In this document: positions 54,432 to 62,562 of the stretch, one piece after another
Layout of the letters: each line of letters opens with the position of its first letter
Position numbering within the stretch: position 1 is the stretch's first letter
Translations under genes and position numbers: made by a program
Assembly (NCBI GenBank): GCA_019636515.1
Contig: JAHBXI010000001.1
Coordinates: 496,001-560,000, forward strand
Origin: Phycisphaeraceae bacterium
GTDB taxonomy: Bacteria > Planctomycetota > Phycisphaerae > Phycisphaerales > UBA1924
Direction of reading: 5' to 3'
DNA length: 64,000 nt
The notes under the pieces: model-generated
What the model saw: only the letters and a program-made list of their open reading frames with translations
Database searches by the model: none
What the model was told of the DNA's origin: nothing

Positions 54432-54437
54432 TATAGT
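54432..54437 (+). promoter_or_regulatory. probable -10 element (TATAGT) of aspS
   Basis: TATAGT, 32 bases before the aspS ATG; the same hexamer precedes the aldehyde dehydrogenase gene at 62532. TTGGCC 15 bases upstream is a possible but short-spaced -35. Confidence 0.45.
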
Positions 54438-54469
54438 CCCGGCCTTCGGGGGGTGAACAGGAACCAATC

Positions 54470-56317
54470 ATGCTTGTGCGCACGCATACCTGCGGTCAAC
54501 TCCGCGAATCCGACGTGGGAGCGACGGTACGACTCAACGGCTGGGTGAATTCCTACCGGGGGCACGGGACGGGCCTTGTCTTCATCGACCTGCGGGACCG
54601 GTACGGTCTGACGCAACTGGTCTTTGACGGGGAGGACCTTCCTGGTGACGTGATGGAGACGGCGGACCACCTCCGCAACGAGGATGTCGTGGCGGTCGAG
54701 GGAACGGTGCGCGTGCGGACGGGAGGAGAGAACCCCAAACTCCCGACCGGGAAGATCGAGATCGAAGTCTCGCGGCTGGAGGTCTTGAACAAGACCGCCA
54801 ACCCGCCGTTCCTGCCCGACGACCTGGCCAAACTCCCCAACGAGGAACTCCGCCTCACGCACCGGTACATCGACCTTCGCCGGCCGAAGATGCAGAAGAT
54901 CATGCAGGCCCGGCACCGGCTGGCGAAGGTGACGCGGGACTACTTCCACGAGAACGGCTTTCTGGAAGTGGACACCCCGATCCTGTACAAATCGACGCCG
55001 GAGGGCGCGCGGGAGTTTCTCGTGCCCAGCCGCAACGTGCCGGGGGGGTGGTACGCCCTGCCGCAGAGCCCTCAACTTTTCAAGCAGATCCTGATGATCG
55101 CCGGGTGCGACCGCTACATCCAGTTGTGCCGGTGCTTCCGCGACGAGGATCCTCGCGCCGACCGCCAGGCCGAGTTCACGCAGGTCGATCTTGAGATGTC
55201 CTTCGTCCGCCGCGAGCAGGTCATGGAGATGATGGAGGGGTACATCCGCCGTCTTTGGCGGGAGATGGCGGGGATCGACATCCCCGCGATGTCGCGGATG
55301 ACGTACCGCGACGCGATGGAGCGATTCGGGATCGACCGCCCGGACACCCGCTACGGGCTTGAGATTGCCGATATCTCGGAGATCGCCTCGCGGAGCGAGG
55401 TGGCGTTCTTCAAGGACGCCCTGGCCAGGGGGGCTGAACGTCCGAGGTTCAACAGCAAGCGAGGCGTCGTCAAGGCGATCCGTGTCCCCGGAGGGGCCGA
55501 GAAACTGACCCGGAAGATCACCGACGGGTACAACGAGTTTGCACGGTCGTTCGGGGCGGGCGGGTGCGCGGTGGTGAAGGTCAACGCGCAGGGTCAGTTC
55601 GAGACCGGCGTGGCCAAGTTCCTCGAGGGCGTCCGGGGGGACCTCACGGCGGCCCTGGGACTGACGCCCGGGGACACCGTCCTGTTCGTCGCCGACGAGT
55701 ACGCCGTGTGTACCAAGGCGCTGGGCGAACTGCGTCAGAAGGTCGCCAGGGACATGGGGGTGGTCCCGCCGCCGGGCGCCGAGGGCGGGCCGTGGAACTT
55801 CCTGTTTGTGGTCGATTTCCCCATGTTCGAGCGGAACAAGGAGACCGGACGCTGGGTGGCGATGCACCATCCGTTCACGGCTCCTCGCGACGATCAGGCC
55901 CAGACCTTCGTCGAGGCCTCGGTGGACGACGAGGTGACCATCGAATCGATCGTGTCGGCGGGGTACGACATCGTGCTCAACGGCCAGGAGATCGCCGGCG
56001 GGTCGATCCGGATCCACGACCCCAAGGTGCAGTCCAAGGTGTTCCAGTTGCTCGGCCTGACCCCCCAGCAGGCCAGGGAAAAATTCAGTTTCCTGCTGGA
56101 GGCGTTGTCCTTCGGGGCTCCGCCGCACGGCGGGATCGCGTTTGGACTGGACCGCCTGGTGATGAACTTCGTGGGTACGGACAACATCCGGGACGTGATC
56201 GCGTTCCCCAAGACGCAGACCGGGGCGGACCTCATGACCCGGGCACCCAGCGCGGCCACCGACGAACAACTGCGCGAGGTACACGTACGATCGACCTGGA
56301 CGCCTCCGGCCACCTGA
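54470..56317 (+). CDS. aspS: aspartate-tRNA ligase (bacterial type)
   Basis: 615 residues, full length for the bacterial enzyme with the inserted GAD domain. The N-terminal OB-fold is VRLNGWVNSYRGHGTGLVFI, then class II motif 2 RCFRDEDPRADRQAEFTQVD and motif 3 PPHGGIAFGLDRLVMNFVG. The GAD domain lies near residues 300-410. It charges tRNA-Asp; whether it also accepts tRNA-Asn depends on residues that need an alignment. The ATG at 54470 has an AGGA box 5 bases upstream. Confidence 0.96.
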   Translation: MLVRTHTCGQLRESDVGATVRLNGWVNSYRGHGTGLVFIDLRDRYGLTQLVFDGEDLPGDVMETADHLRNEDVVAVEGTVRVRTGGENPKLPTGKIEIEVSRLEVLNKTANPPFLPDDLAKLPNEELRLTHRYIDLRRPKMQKIMQARHRLAKVTRDYFHENGFLEVDTPILYKSTPEGAREFLVPSRNVPGGWYALPQSPQLFKQILMIAGCDRYIQLCRCFRDEDPRADRQAEFTQVDLEMSFVRREQVMEMMEGYIRRLWREMAGIDIPAMSRMTYRDAMERFGIDRPDTRYGLEIADISEIASRSEVAFFKDALARGAERPRFNSKRGVVKAIRVPGGAEKLTRKITDGYNEFARSFGAGGCAVVKVNAQGQFETGVAKFLEGVRGDLTAALGLTPGDTVLFVADEYAVCTKALGELRQKVARDMGVVPPPGAEGGPWNFLFVVDFPMFERNKETGRWVAMHHPFTAPRDDQAQTFVEASVDDEVTIESIVSAGYDIVLNGQEIAGGSIRIHDPKVQSKVFQLLGLTPQQAREKFSFLLEALSFGAPPHGGIAFGLDRLVMNFVGTDNIRDVIAFPKTQTGADLMTRAPSAATDEQLREVHVRSTWTPPAT

Positions 56318-56396
56318 GAGTGCCCGCATCCACGGAACGAGCCTCGCACGAATCCCACCCGAACCGCCGCCACGCCGATCTACGAATTCCCAGGGA

Positions 56397-57242
56397 ATGT
56401 CCACCATCATCGAACCAGGACCGCACGCGCCGACTCAACCCGGGAACACTCCGGACCACGGGGTGCCGGCCGTGCTTTCGGAATCGGACCTGCTCGGCCA
56501 CGAATCCCGGTTTGCGGACACGTTTAAAAAGGACTACCCGGTCCTGTGGTGGCTGACCCTGGTTGGTCCCTTTGTGGCGACGGGCCTGGCGCTGGGGTTG
56601 ATATGGCTCGACCGTGGTGGTGAGTACGTAGCAAAACTGGTCGGGACGGGCGTGGCCACATTCTTCGGCCTGGGTCGCTTTGTGATCCTGTTCGGTTCGG
56701 ACATGAAGGGAGGGGCGGCGAGCGCGTACCCCGAGGAGGCGAGCCGGTTCAGTTTCATGACGTCCCGGGAATTGTTCGCGATGGTCACATGGATGGACCT
56801 ATGCACGGCATGCCTGCTGATTTTCCATGCCGGGTTCCTCTACAGCATCCCCAAACTCGGTCCGAGCCTGCTGAAACTCCGTGCCGAGGGGGAGTTCTTC
56901 ATGCGAACCCAGCGGTGGATCCGCCGCTTCACGTTCATCGGGGTGGCGATCTTTGTGTCTTTCCCGCTGGCATCGACGGGTTCGGTCGCGGGGTCGATCT
57001 TCGGGCGTCTGCTGGGGATGTCGCGCAAGGCCACGTGCGCGGCGCTGGTCGCCGGGACGCTGATGGGCAACGGCGTGATGTTCCTGGGGTCGGAGTTGCT
57101 GAATAAGGTCCCGTTTTTTGACAAGGACAACCCGCTCAACATCGTGGGCGGGATCGTGCTGCTGGTCGGCGTGATCCTGTTGCTGAACTGGCGGTACCGG
57201 CGTTTCAAGAAGCAGTTCGAGACGCCGATCGCTTCATCCTGA
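56397..57242 (+). CDS. multi-pass membrane protein, possibly PF06695-like
   Basis: 281 residues with about five membrane helices: WWLTLVGPFVATGLALGLIW, LVGTGVATFFGLGRFVILFG, LCTACLLIFHAGFLYSI, FTFIGVAIFVSFPLASTGSV and a C-terminal NIVGGIVLLVGVILLLNWRY. The stretch FPLASTGSVAGSIFGRLLGM resembles the Pro-x-x-x-TG-x-x-G signature of the putative small multi-drug export/COG2426 membrane proteins. The similarity is judged by eye. The GGG next to the start is a weak RBS. 79 bases after aspS. Confidence 0.6.
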   Translation: MSTIIEPGPHAPTQPGNTPDHGVPAVLSESDLLGHESRFADTFKKDYPVLWWLTLVGPFVATGLALGLIWLDRGGEYVAKLVGTGVATFFGLGRFVILFGSDMKGGAASAYPEEASRFSFMTSRELFAMVTWMDLCTACLLIFHAGFLYSIPKLGPSLLKLRAEGEFFMRTQRWIRRFTFIGVAIFVSFPLASTGSVAGSIFGRLLGMSRKATCAALVAGTLMGNGVMFLGSELLNKVPFFDKDNPLNIVGGIVLLVGVILLLNWRYRRFKKQFETPIASS

Positions 57243-57319
57243 CGCGTTGAAGCGAAGGCCGTGCCTGGGACGCGAAGGCCATGCCTGGTCCGTGGCCGGC
57301 TTGAAACTCGCGAGGCAAG

Positions 57320-57347
57320 AAAAAACCCCGCCCGGGATCGGGCGGGG
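57320..57347 (-). terminator. rho-independent terminator, minus strand
   Basis: Perfect 9-bp stem CCCCGCCCG/CGGGCGGGG with GGAT loop followed on the minus strand by six T's, 38 bases after the stop at 57386. The plus side has only three T's, so it mainly serves the minus-strand gene. Confidence 0.8.
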
Positions 57348-57385
57348 TTTCGCAGTGTCAGGATTCCGACCGATTCAAGCGGAGT

Positions 57386-58105
57386 TCAGCGGCGGCGACG
57401 GACGACCGCCAGGCCGGCGATGCCGGCCGCGAACAGAACTCCCGGGGCGGGCACGATGGTGATGGTTCCGTTGTCACCTTCCGCGCCGTCGATCTGAACG
57501 CCCGCCGTGGAACTGGACGTCTCGTACCCCTTGAACGACGTGATCTCCGAGTTGAGGATCTTGAGGATGATCTGGCGTCCGACCTCGGGGTTGTTGCTGA
57601 GTTTCACGGCGAACTTGAAGACCGGGACGTGGTCGATCCTCGTGTTGAAGTTGGTTCCCAGCGCGCCGGGGGTGTTCTGCGAGGTGGAAATGCCGGCGTT
57701 GGGGTTGTTGTTGGTGTCGCCCTTGGCGTCGATGCGGAGGCTCGAAGGCGACTCGAAGGTCACCTGGGTCTGTCCGCCGAAGTCAAAGCCGGCGTAGCGG
57801 CCGTCGGTCGCGCTGCCCTTGCCGGGGGTAAGGTCGATGACGTCGTTGCCTCCGACATCCCAGCCGCCGGCGTTGTTGGAAATGATGTTGTAGCGGGCGC
57901 CCGAGATCCCGTAGTAGGTATCCGGGATCGACATCTCGACGCGGACGTAGACCGTCTCGCCGGGATTGGCGGTGATGTTCGAGGTCCACAGGCCACCGTC
58001 GGAGATGCCTTTGGAGAACCGGAGGTCAAGACCAACGCCGTGGGCGGACGCGCCCGCGGCAATGCCGGCAACCGCCAACAACCCGATCGTCAGGTTCGAA
58101 CGCAT
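57386..58105 (-). CDS. exported protein with PEP-CTERM-like (PAPG) sorting tail
   Basis: 239 residues with a signal peptide (MRSNLTIGLLAVAGIAAGASA). The body (YVRVEMSIPDTYYGISGARY, NNAGGWDVGGNDVIDLTPGK, VPVFKFAVKLSNNPEVGRQI) is an all-beta, cohesin- or anchor-like fold rich in Asn and Gly. It ends VPAPGVLFAAGIAGLAVVRRRR, the same tail as at 7411 and 14991. GAGGAG lies 6 bases before the ATG. Monocistronic, with its own terminator. Confidence 0.85.
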   Translation of the reverse strand: MRSNLTIGLLAVAGIAAGASAHGVGLDLRFSKGISDGGLWTSNITANPGETVYVRVEMSIPDTYYGISGARYNIISNNAGGWDVGGNDVIDLTPGKGSATDGRYAGFDFGGQTQVTFESPSSLRIDAKGDTNNNPNAGISTSQNTPGALGTNFNTRIDHVPVFKFAVKLSNNPEVGRQIILKILNSEITSFKGYETSSSTAGVQIDGAEGDNGTITIVPAPGVLFAAGIAGLAVVRRRR

Positions 58106-58913
58106 CTTCAATCTCCTCGAGTACGTTTCGGTGATGGTGGGAAGCCGGGGCGCAATCCACAACGTTCGCGCCCGCCACCGACGAAGCAATGATGAACGAT
58201 TCGAGGAATTGCTGGGGCAGGTTCCGTGATTCGACGGCGATATCGCCGACGACCTGTCCGGATGGGGCCGATCGCGCGGGGGAGATGGCCCCGAGAACAT
58301 TTGTTGTTCGTATCGCGTACGGTTTTCCGGCGGTCTCTGCCGGCGGTCTCTGATGGTTCGGGCGTGTCCTGCTCGGCGAACAGAGATGTCTTGATTCTGA
58401 TAGGCCCGCGCATAAAGTTGTGCCCTTTCGTGCGGACCCGTGCCTGTCGATGTGGTGGCGGCGCGGTTGCTTGGCATGGCGAGAACCCTTGCCGCATGCG
58501 GGCGTGGTGCATGATGTTCGACCCCCGATGCGTGGTGCATGGGCGTCTGGCGTATTTGGATTGTGTTATGGACGATGAAGATGAGATGCCAGACCGTGTT
58601 CTCCGGGTGCCGCGCTTCTCGTGCTTGCATCCGAGCAAGACTTCGCGTCTTGAATCGTCCCTTTGAGAAAGAGCGTTGATAACCCGGTCCGGCGCATCGC
58701 GGCGCCGGCCGACGCCCCGGAGGGCGTCACCGGGAGTCGTGAGTCCGCGAATCCGAGCGGTGGAGCGAGGGGGCCTGGATGGGCCTGTCGCTTCCCGGGC
58801 GGATCGAGCATCGGCAGGACCATCCCCCGCCCCGGGCACGACGCGGCGAGCCGCGCCTGAACGATCGGCGGACGGGGGTACGGCGGGCGAATTTACAGTC
58901 GAGGTTTTGAGCC
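58106..58913. other. 808-base gap without supported gene
   Basis: Between two divergent genes. It is less GC-rich than the rest in places (58300-58420, 58480-58600). It includes a perfect 13-bp tandem duplication, CCGGCGGTCTCTG at 58327-58339 and 58340-58352. A 146-codon plus-strand frame (58226-58666) has no protein-like features. The fusA promoter lies at its right end. A small RNA cannot be excluded. Confidence 0.5.
58894..58899 (+). promoter_or_regulatory. probable -10 element (TACAGT) of fusA
   Basis: TACAGT, 14 bases before the fusA ATG in a locally AT-richer stretch (AATTTACAGT), implying a leader of less than ten bases. Confidence 0.4.
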
Positions 58914-61043
58914 ATGGCGACCGACCTTACCAACATCCGCAACTTCGGAATCTGCGCGCACATCGACGCGGGCAAGACGACGGTCTCGGAGCGGATTCTG
59001 TACTACACCGGGAAGAACTACAAGATCGGCGAGGTGCACGAGGGCACCGCGACGATGGACTTTCTTGAGGAAGAGCAGCAGCGCGGGATCACGATCCAGT
59101 CGGCGGCGACGACGTGCCCGTGGGTACACCAGGGCCGCGAGTACAAACTGAACCTGATCGACACGCCGGGCCACGTGGACTTCACGATCGAGGTCGAGCG
59201 TTCGCTGCGGGTGCTCGACGGCGCGTGCGCGGTCTTTGACGGCAAGGAAGGCGTGGAGGCCCAGTCCGAGACGGTGTGGCGGCAGGCCGACCGGTACAAG
59301 GTGCCGCGTCTTTGCTTCGTGAACAAGATGGACAAACTGGGGGCGAGTTTCGACTTCAGTTTCGGGACGATCAAGAGCCGCCTGGGAGCCAACGCGATCG
59401 CGATCCAGTACCCGATCGGCACGGGTCCGGAGTTCCAGGGGATCATCGACCTGGTCCGCATGAAGGCGTTCTACTTCAAGGGAGACAAGGGCGAGACGGT
59501 GATCGAGAAGGACGTCGGGGACGACTGGCGCGAGACGGCCGAGAAGTGGCGTCACGACATGATCGAGAAGGTCTCCGAACTCGACGACCACCTGATGGAG
59601 AAATACCTGAGCGGGGCGGAGATCACCGAGGACGAGATCCGCGCCGGGCTTCGCAAGGCGGTGATCGCCCGGACGTGCTACCCGGTGCTGTGCGGGGCCG
59701 CGCTGCGGAACATCGGCGTGCAGATGCTGCTCGACGCGGTGGTCGAGTACCTCCCCAGCCCGGGGGAGAAGCCCGAGGTGGAGGGAACCGACCCTCGCGA
59801 CAAGGAAGCCCGGATGTCGCGTCCGCACGACAAGGCGGCCCCCTTCTCGGCGCTGGTGTTCAAGGTCGTCAGCGACCAGCACGGCGACCTGACGTACATC
59901 CGGATCTACTCCGGCACGCTGACCAAGGGGACTCGGCTTCTCAACCCTGGCAACGGCAAGAAGGAAAACGCTTCACGCATCTTTGAGATGCACGCGCAGA
60001 ACCGGATCCCGCTGGAGGAGACCGGGGCGGGCAACATCGTGGCGGTCGTGGGGATCAAGGACAGTTACACGGGGGATACGCTCTGTGATGCCGACCAGCC
60101 GATCCTTCTCGAGCGGATGCACTTCCCCGAGCCGGTCATCAGCATGTCGATCGAGCCCAAGAGCGCCGAGGACAAGCGCCGCCTGTCCGAGGCGCTGGGC
60201 GTGATCCGCCGGGAGGATCCGTCGTTCCGATCCCACTTCGACGAGGAAACGGGCCAGACCATCATCAGCGGGATGGGCGAACTTCACCTCGAGATCATCT
60301 CCAACAAACTTCGCCGTGACATGAAGATCAACGTCGACGTGGGCAAGCCCCGCGTCAGTTACCGGGAGGCGATCACCAAGAAGGTCGAGTGGGTCCGCGG
60401 CCTGTTCAAGAAGCAGACCGGCGGGCGTGGCCAGTTTGGCGATTGCCAGATCCACCTGGAGCCGTACACCCCGGAGCAGGCCAAGGCCGACGAGGTCGAT
60501 TTCACGGAGAACATCGCGTTCGAGAACAAGATCGTCGGCGGCTCGGTCCCGAAGGAGTTCATTCCAAGCATCGAGTACGGGGTGCGACAGACCGCGCTGA
60601 CGGGCGTGACCTACGGGTACCCGCTCATCAACGCGAAGATCACCCTGGTCGACGGGTCGTACCACGACGTCGATTCCTCGCAGGTCGCCTTCGAGCAGGC
60701 CGGGCGGATCGCCCTTCAGGAGGCGTGCGCCAAGGCCGGGGCCGTGCTGCTGGAGCCGATCATGAAGGTTGTCGTGACCGTTCCCAACGACTACCTGGGG
60801 AACATCACCGGGGACATCTCGTCCCGGCGTGGGATGATCATCGACACCGACGACCGCGGGGTCGTCAAACTTGTTTCGGCGGAGATCCCCCTGGCCGAAC
60901 TCTTCGGATACACCACGGCCATCCGCGGCATGTCCCAGGGCCGCGCCAGCGCCACCATGGAGTTCCTTGAGTACCGCCAGATGCCCAAGAACATGATCGA
61001 GCAGATCGTCGAGGAGAAGAAGGGCAAGGAAGGCAAGCGGTAA
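58914..61043 (+). CDS. fusA: translation elongation factor G
   Basis: 709 residues, full length. The G domain shows GICAHIDAGKTTVSERILYY (P-loop), switch II DTPGHVDFTIEVERSLRVLD and FVNKMDK. Domains II-V follow, with domain IV's GQFGDCQIHLEPY and C-terminal RGMSQGRASATMEFLEYRQM. It drives translocation of the ribosome. The gene stands alone, not in an rpsL-rpsG-tufA cluster, and is closed by a strong terminator. A second EF-G paralogue elsewhere is possible. Confidence 0.97.
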   Translation: MATDLTNIRNFGICAHIDAGKTTVSERILYYTGKNYKIGEVHEGTATMDFLEEEQQRGITIQSAATTCPWVHQGREYKLNLIDTPGHVDFTIEVERSLRVLDGACAVFDGKEGVEAQSETVWRQADRYKVPRLCFVNKMDKLGASFDFSFGTIKSRLGANAIAIQYPIGTGPEFQGIIDLVRMKAFYFKGDKGETVIEKDVGDDWRETAEKWRHDMIEKVSELDDHLMEKYLSGAEITEDEIRAGLRKAVIARTCYPVLCGAALRNIGVQMLLDAVVEYLPSPGEKPEVEGTDPRDKEARMSRPHDKAAPFSALVFKVVSDQHGDLTYIRIYSGTLTKGTRLLNPGNGKKENASRIFEMHAQNRIPLEETGAGNIVAVVGIKDSYTGDTLCDADQPILLERMHFPEPVISMSIEPKSAEDKRRLSEALGVIRREDPSFRSHFDEETGQTIISGMGELHLEIISNKLRRDMKINVDVGKPRVSYREAITKKVEWVRGLFKKQTGGRGQFGDCQIHLEPYTPEQAKADEVDFTENIAFENKIVGGSVPKEFIPSIEYGVRQTALTGVTYGYPLINAKITLVDGSYHDVDSSQVAFEQAGRIALQEACAKAGAVLLEPIMKVVVTVPNDYLGNITGDISSRRGMIIDTDDRGVVKLVSAEIPLAELFGYTTAIRGMSQGRASATMEFLEYRQMPKNMIEQIVEEKKGKEGKR

Positions 61044-61088
61044 GCCAGGCCCGCGGGCCGTCCTGAACATCCCGGTGAATTCGTTCCG

Positions 61089-61115
61089 CGGCTCCGTCAG
61101 CGACGGAGCCGTTTT
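61089..61115 (+). terminator. rho-independent terminator of fusA
   Basis: Perfect 10-bp stem CGGCTCCGTC/GACGGAGCCG with a 3-base loop followed by TTTTC, 46 bases after the fusA stop. Confidence 0.85.
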
Positions 61116-61151
61116 CATGGTGGGCCTCTCACGGCGAACGTAGAATCCGGC

Positions 61152-62465
61152 ATGCGACACCGCCGACAAGCCCGACGGGGATTGGCCGTCATTGGACTGC
61201 TCTGCGCGTCGTGCCTGGCGCTGCCGCCCGCGGGGGAGTCGGTCACGCCCGCGCCAGAACCCGGGGCCGCGGTCGAGCGACGGCCCACCACCCGCCACGA
61301 CCTGGCACGGTCGTACATCCGCTTCGACGAGGCGTTCATGCGGCACCCCCCCGGCCCGGACCGGATCGCCGACGTGAACCGCGCCTTTGATCGGGCGACG
61401 CTGCGGTTCTTCTCCGGCGATCTTCGCTCGGTGGTCCATGCGGTCGATGAACTCACGGCCGAGTTGCTTGCCGACGCCGGACAGAAAGCGGACGACACGG
61501 CCGGCGTTCCCGCGGCGGCGGAAGCCTCGGGCTCCCCCACCACCACGGCCACCACCACCGGCGAAGCAGCCCTGCGAGCGATGGTCGCGGGACGGGTTCA
61601 TGCCGAACGCGGGGACGGCGACGACGCCGATGGCCTCCGGATTCCGTGGGGGATCTTCCAGGCTCGGCTTGGACTGCTGGAGGATGATCCGGCGGGATCG
61701 GATTCGGCGAGGTTTCTGATTGATCGCGGCGTTCTGGTCGCGGACCTGTCGGATGAGTGCAGGGCCTTGTCCGCGGGAACCAACCCGTACCGGCGCCTCC
61801 CGGGCGAGCGATGGCGGCCGATCATTCTTGACAGGGCGAGCGTGCCGTGCTGGGTGTACGCCCCGGCCGGCGTGAGCGACGATGTACCCAGACCGCTGGT
61901 GATCGCGCTGCACGGGGCGGGCGGCGACGAGGCGATGTTCATGAGGGCGTACGGGGCGGGGCAGATCCGACGCCTGGCCGATGAGCACGGCTTTGTCGTG
62001 GCCTCGCCCCTGACCTACCCGCTCATGGGCAACGCGGCGTGCTTCGATGCCCTGGTTGACCAACTTTCGGCGGACTACGCGATAGACCCAGGCCGGATCC
62101 ACATCCTGGGACACTCGATGGGGGGTGCGGCGGCGGGGATGCTCGCCGCGGAACGTGCCGAGCGGCTCGCCTCGGCCGCCCTGCTGTGCGGAGGGGTGGG
62201 TTTTCGTCGAGACCGCCCGCCGTGCCCGACGTTGATCGTGGCGGGAGAGATCGACCCGATCACCCCGGCGGCGGGGCTTCGAGCGATGCACGATCGCGCG
62301 GTAAGAGCCGGTCTGCCGGTGGAGTACCGGCCGTACGACGGCTACGGACACACCCTCGCGGTCAACGCCGCCCTGCCCGACACCGTGCGGTGGCTTCTCG
62401 GGCATCGCCGCGGTGGGCACGACGTTCCGGCTCGCTCGGAGTCGGGCGATCGGTCGTCGCCATGA
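61152..62465 (+). CDS. exported alpha/beta-hydrolase (esterase/depolymerase-like)
   Basis: 437 residues. A signal sequence (GLAVIGLLCASCLALPP) may be a lipoprotein signal, though the lipobox is imperfect. Residues 40-200 are an unrecognised helical region. The C-terminal half is an alpha/beta-hydrolase like polyhydroxybutyrate depolymerase/LpqC: oxyanion VIALHGAGGDEAMF, nucleophile ILGHSMGGAAAGML, acid AGEIDPITPA and His in DGYGHTLAVN. TAGAAT, a -10-like hexamer, ends 5 bases before the ATG, so the message may be leaderless. Substrate unknown. Confidence 0.8.
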   Translation: MRHRRQARRGLAVIGLLCASCLALPPAGESVTPAPEPGAAVERRPTTRHDLARSYIRFDEAFMRHPPGPDRIADVNRAFDRATLRFFSGDLRSVVHAVDELTAELLADAGQKADDTAGVPAAAEASGSPTTTATTTGEAALRAMVAGRVHAERGDGDDADGLRIPWGIFQARLGLLEDDPAGSDSARFLIDRGVLVADLSDECRALSAGTNPYRRLPGERWRPIILDRASVPCWVYAPAGVSDDVPRPLVIALHGAGGDEAMFMRAYGAGQIRRLADEHGFVVASPLTYPLMGNAACFDALVDQLSADYAIDPGRIHILGHSMGGAAAGMLAAERAERLASAALLCGGVGFRRDRPPCPTLIVAGEIDPITPAAGLRAMHDRAVRAGLPVEYRPYDGYGHTLAVNAALPDTVRWLLGHRRGGHDVPARSESGDRSSP

Positions 62466-62531
62466 TGGCTCCCGACCTGGATCCGGTGTACAAGCCCCGG
62501 GGTCGTGATCGGAGCGGGGCCGGTTGAACCC

Positions 62532-62537
62532 TATAGT
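62532..62537 (+). promoter_or_regulatory. probable -10 element (TATAGT) of the aldehyde dehydrogenase gene
   Basis: TATAGT, 25 bases before the ATG, identical to the aspS element. Confidence 0.4.
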
Positions 62538-62562
62538 CGGTGGAACTCAACGCGGAGGCACG

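Noticed and set aside
58226-58666. 146-codon plus-strand frame in the gap before fusA
   Set aside because: No RBS, no domain, Cys/Arg-rich composition typical of chance frames.
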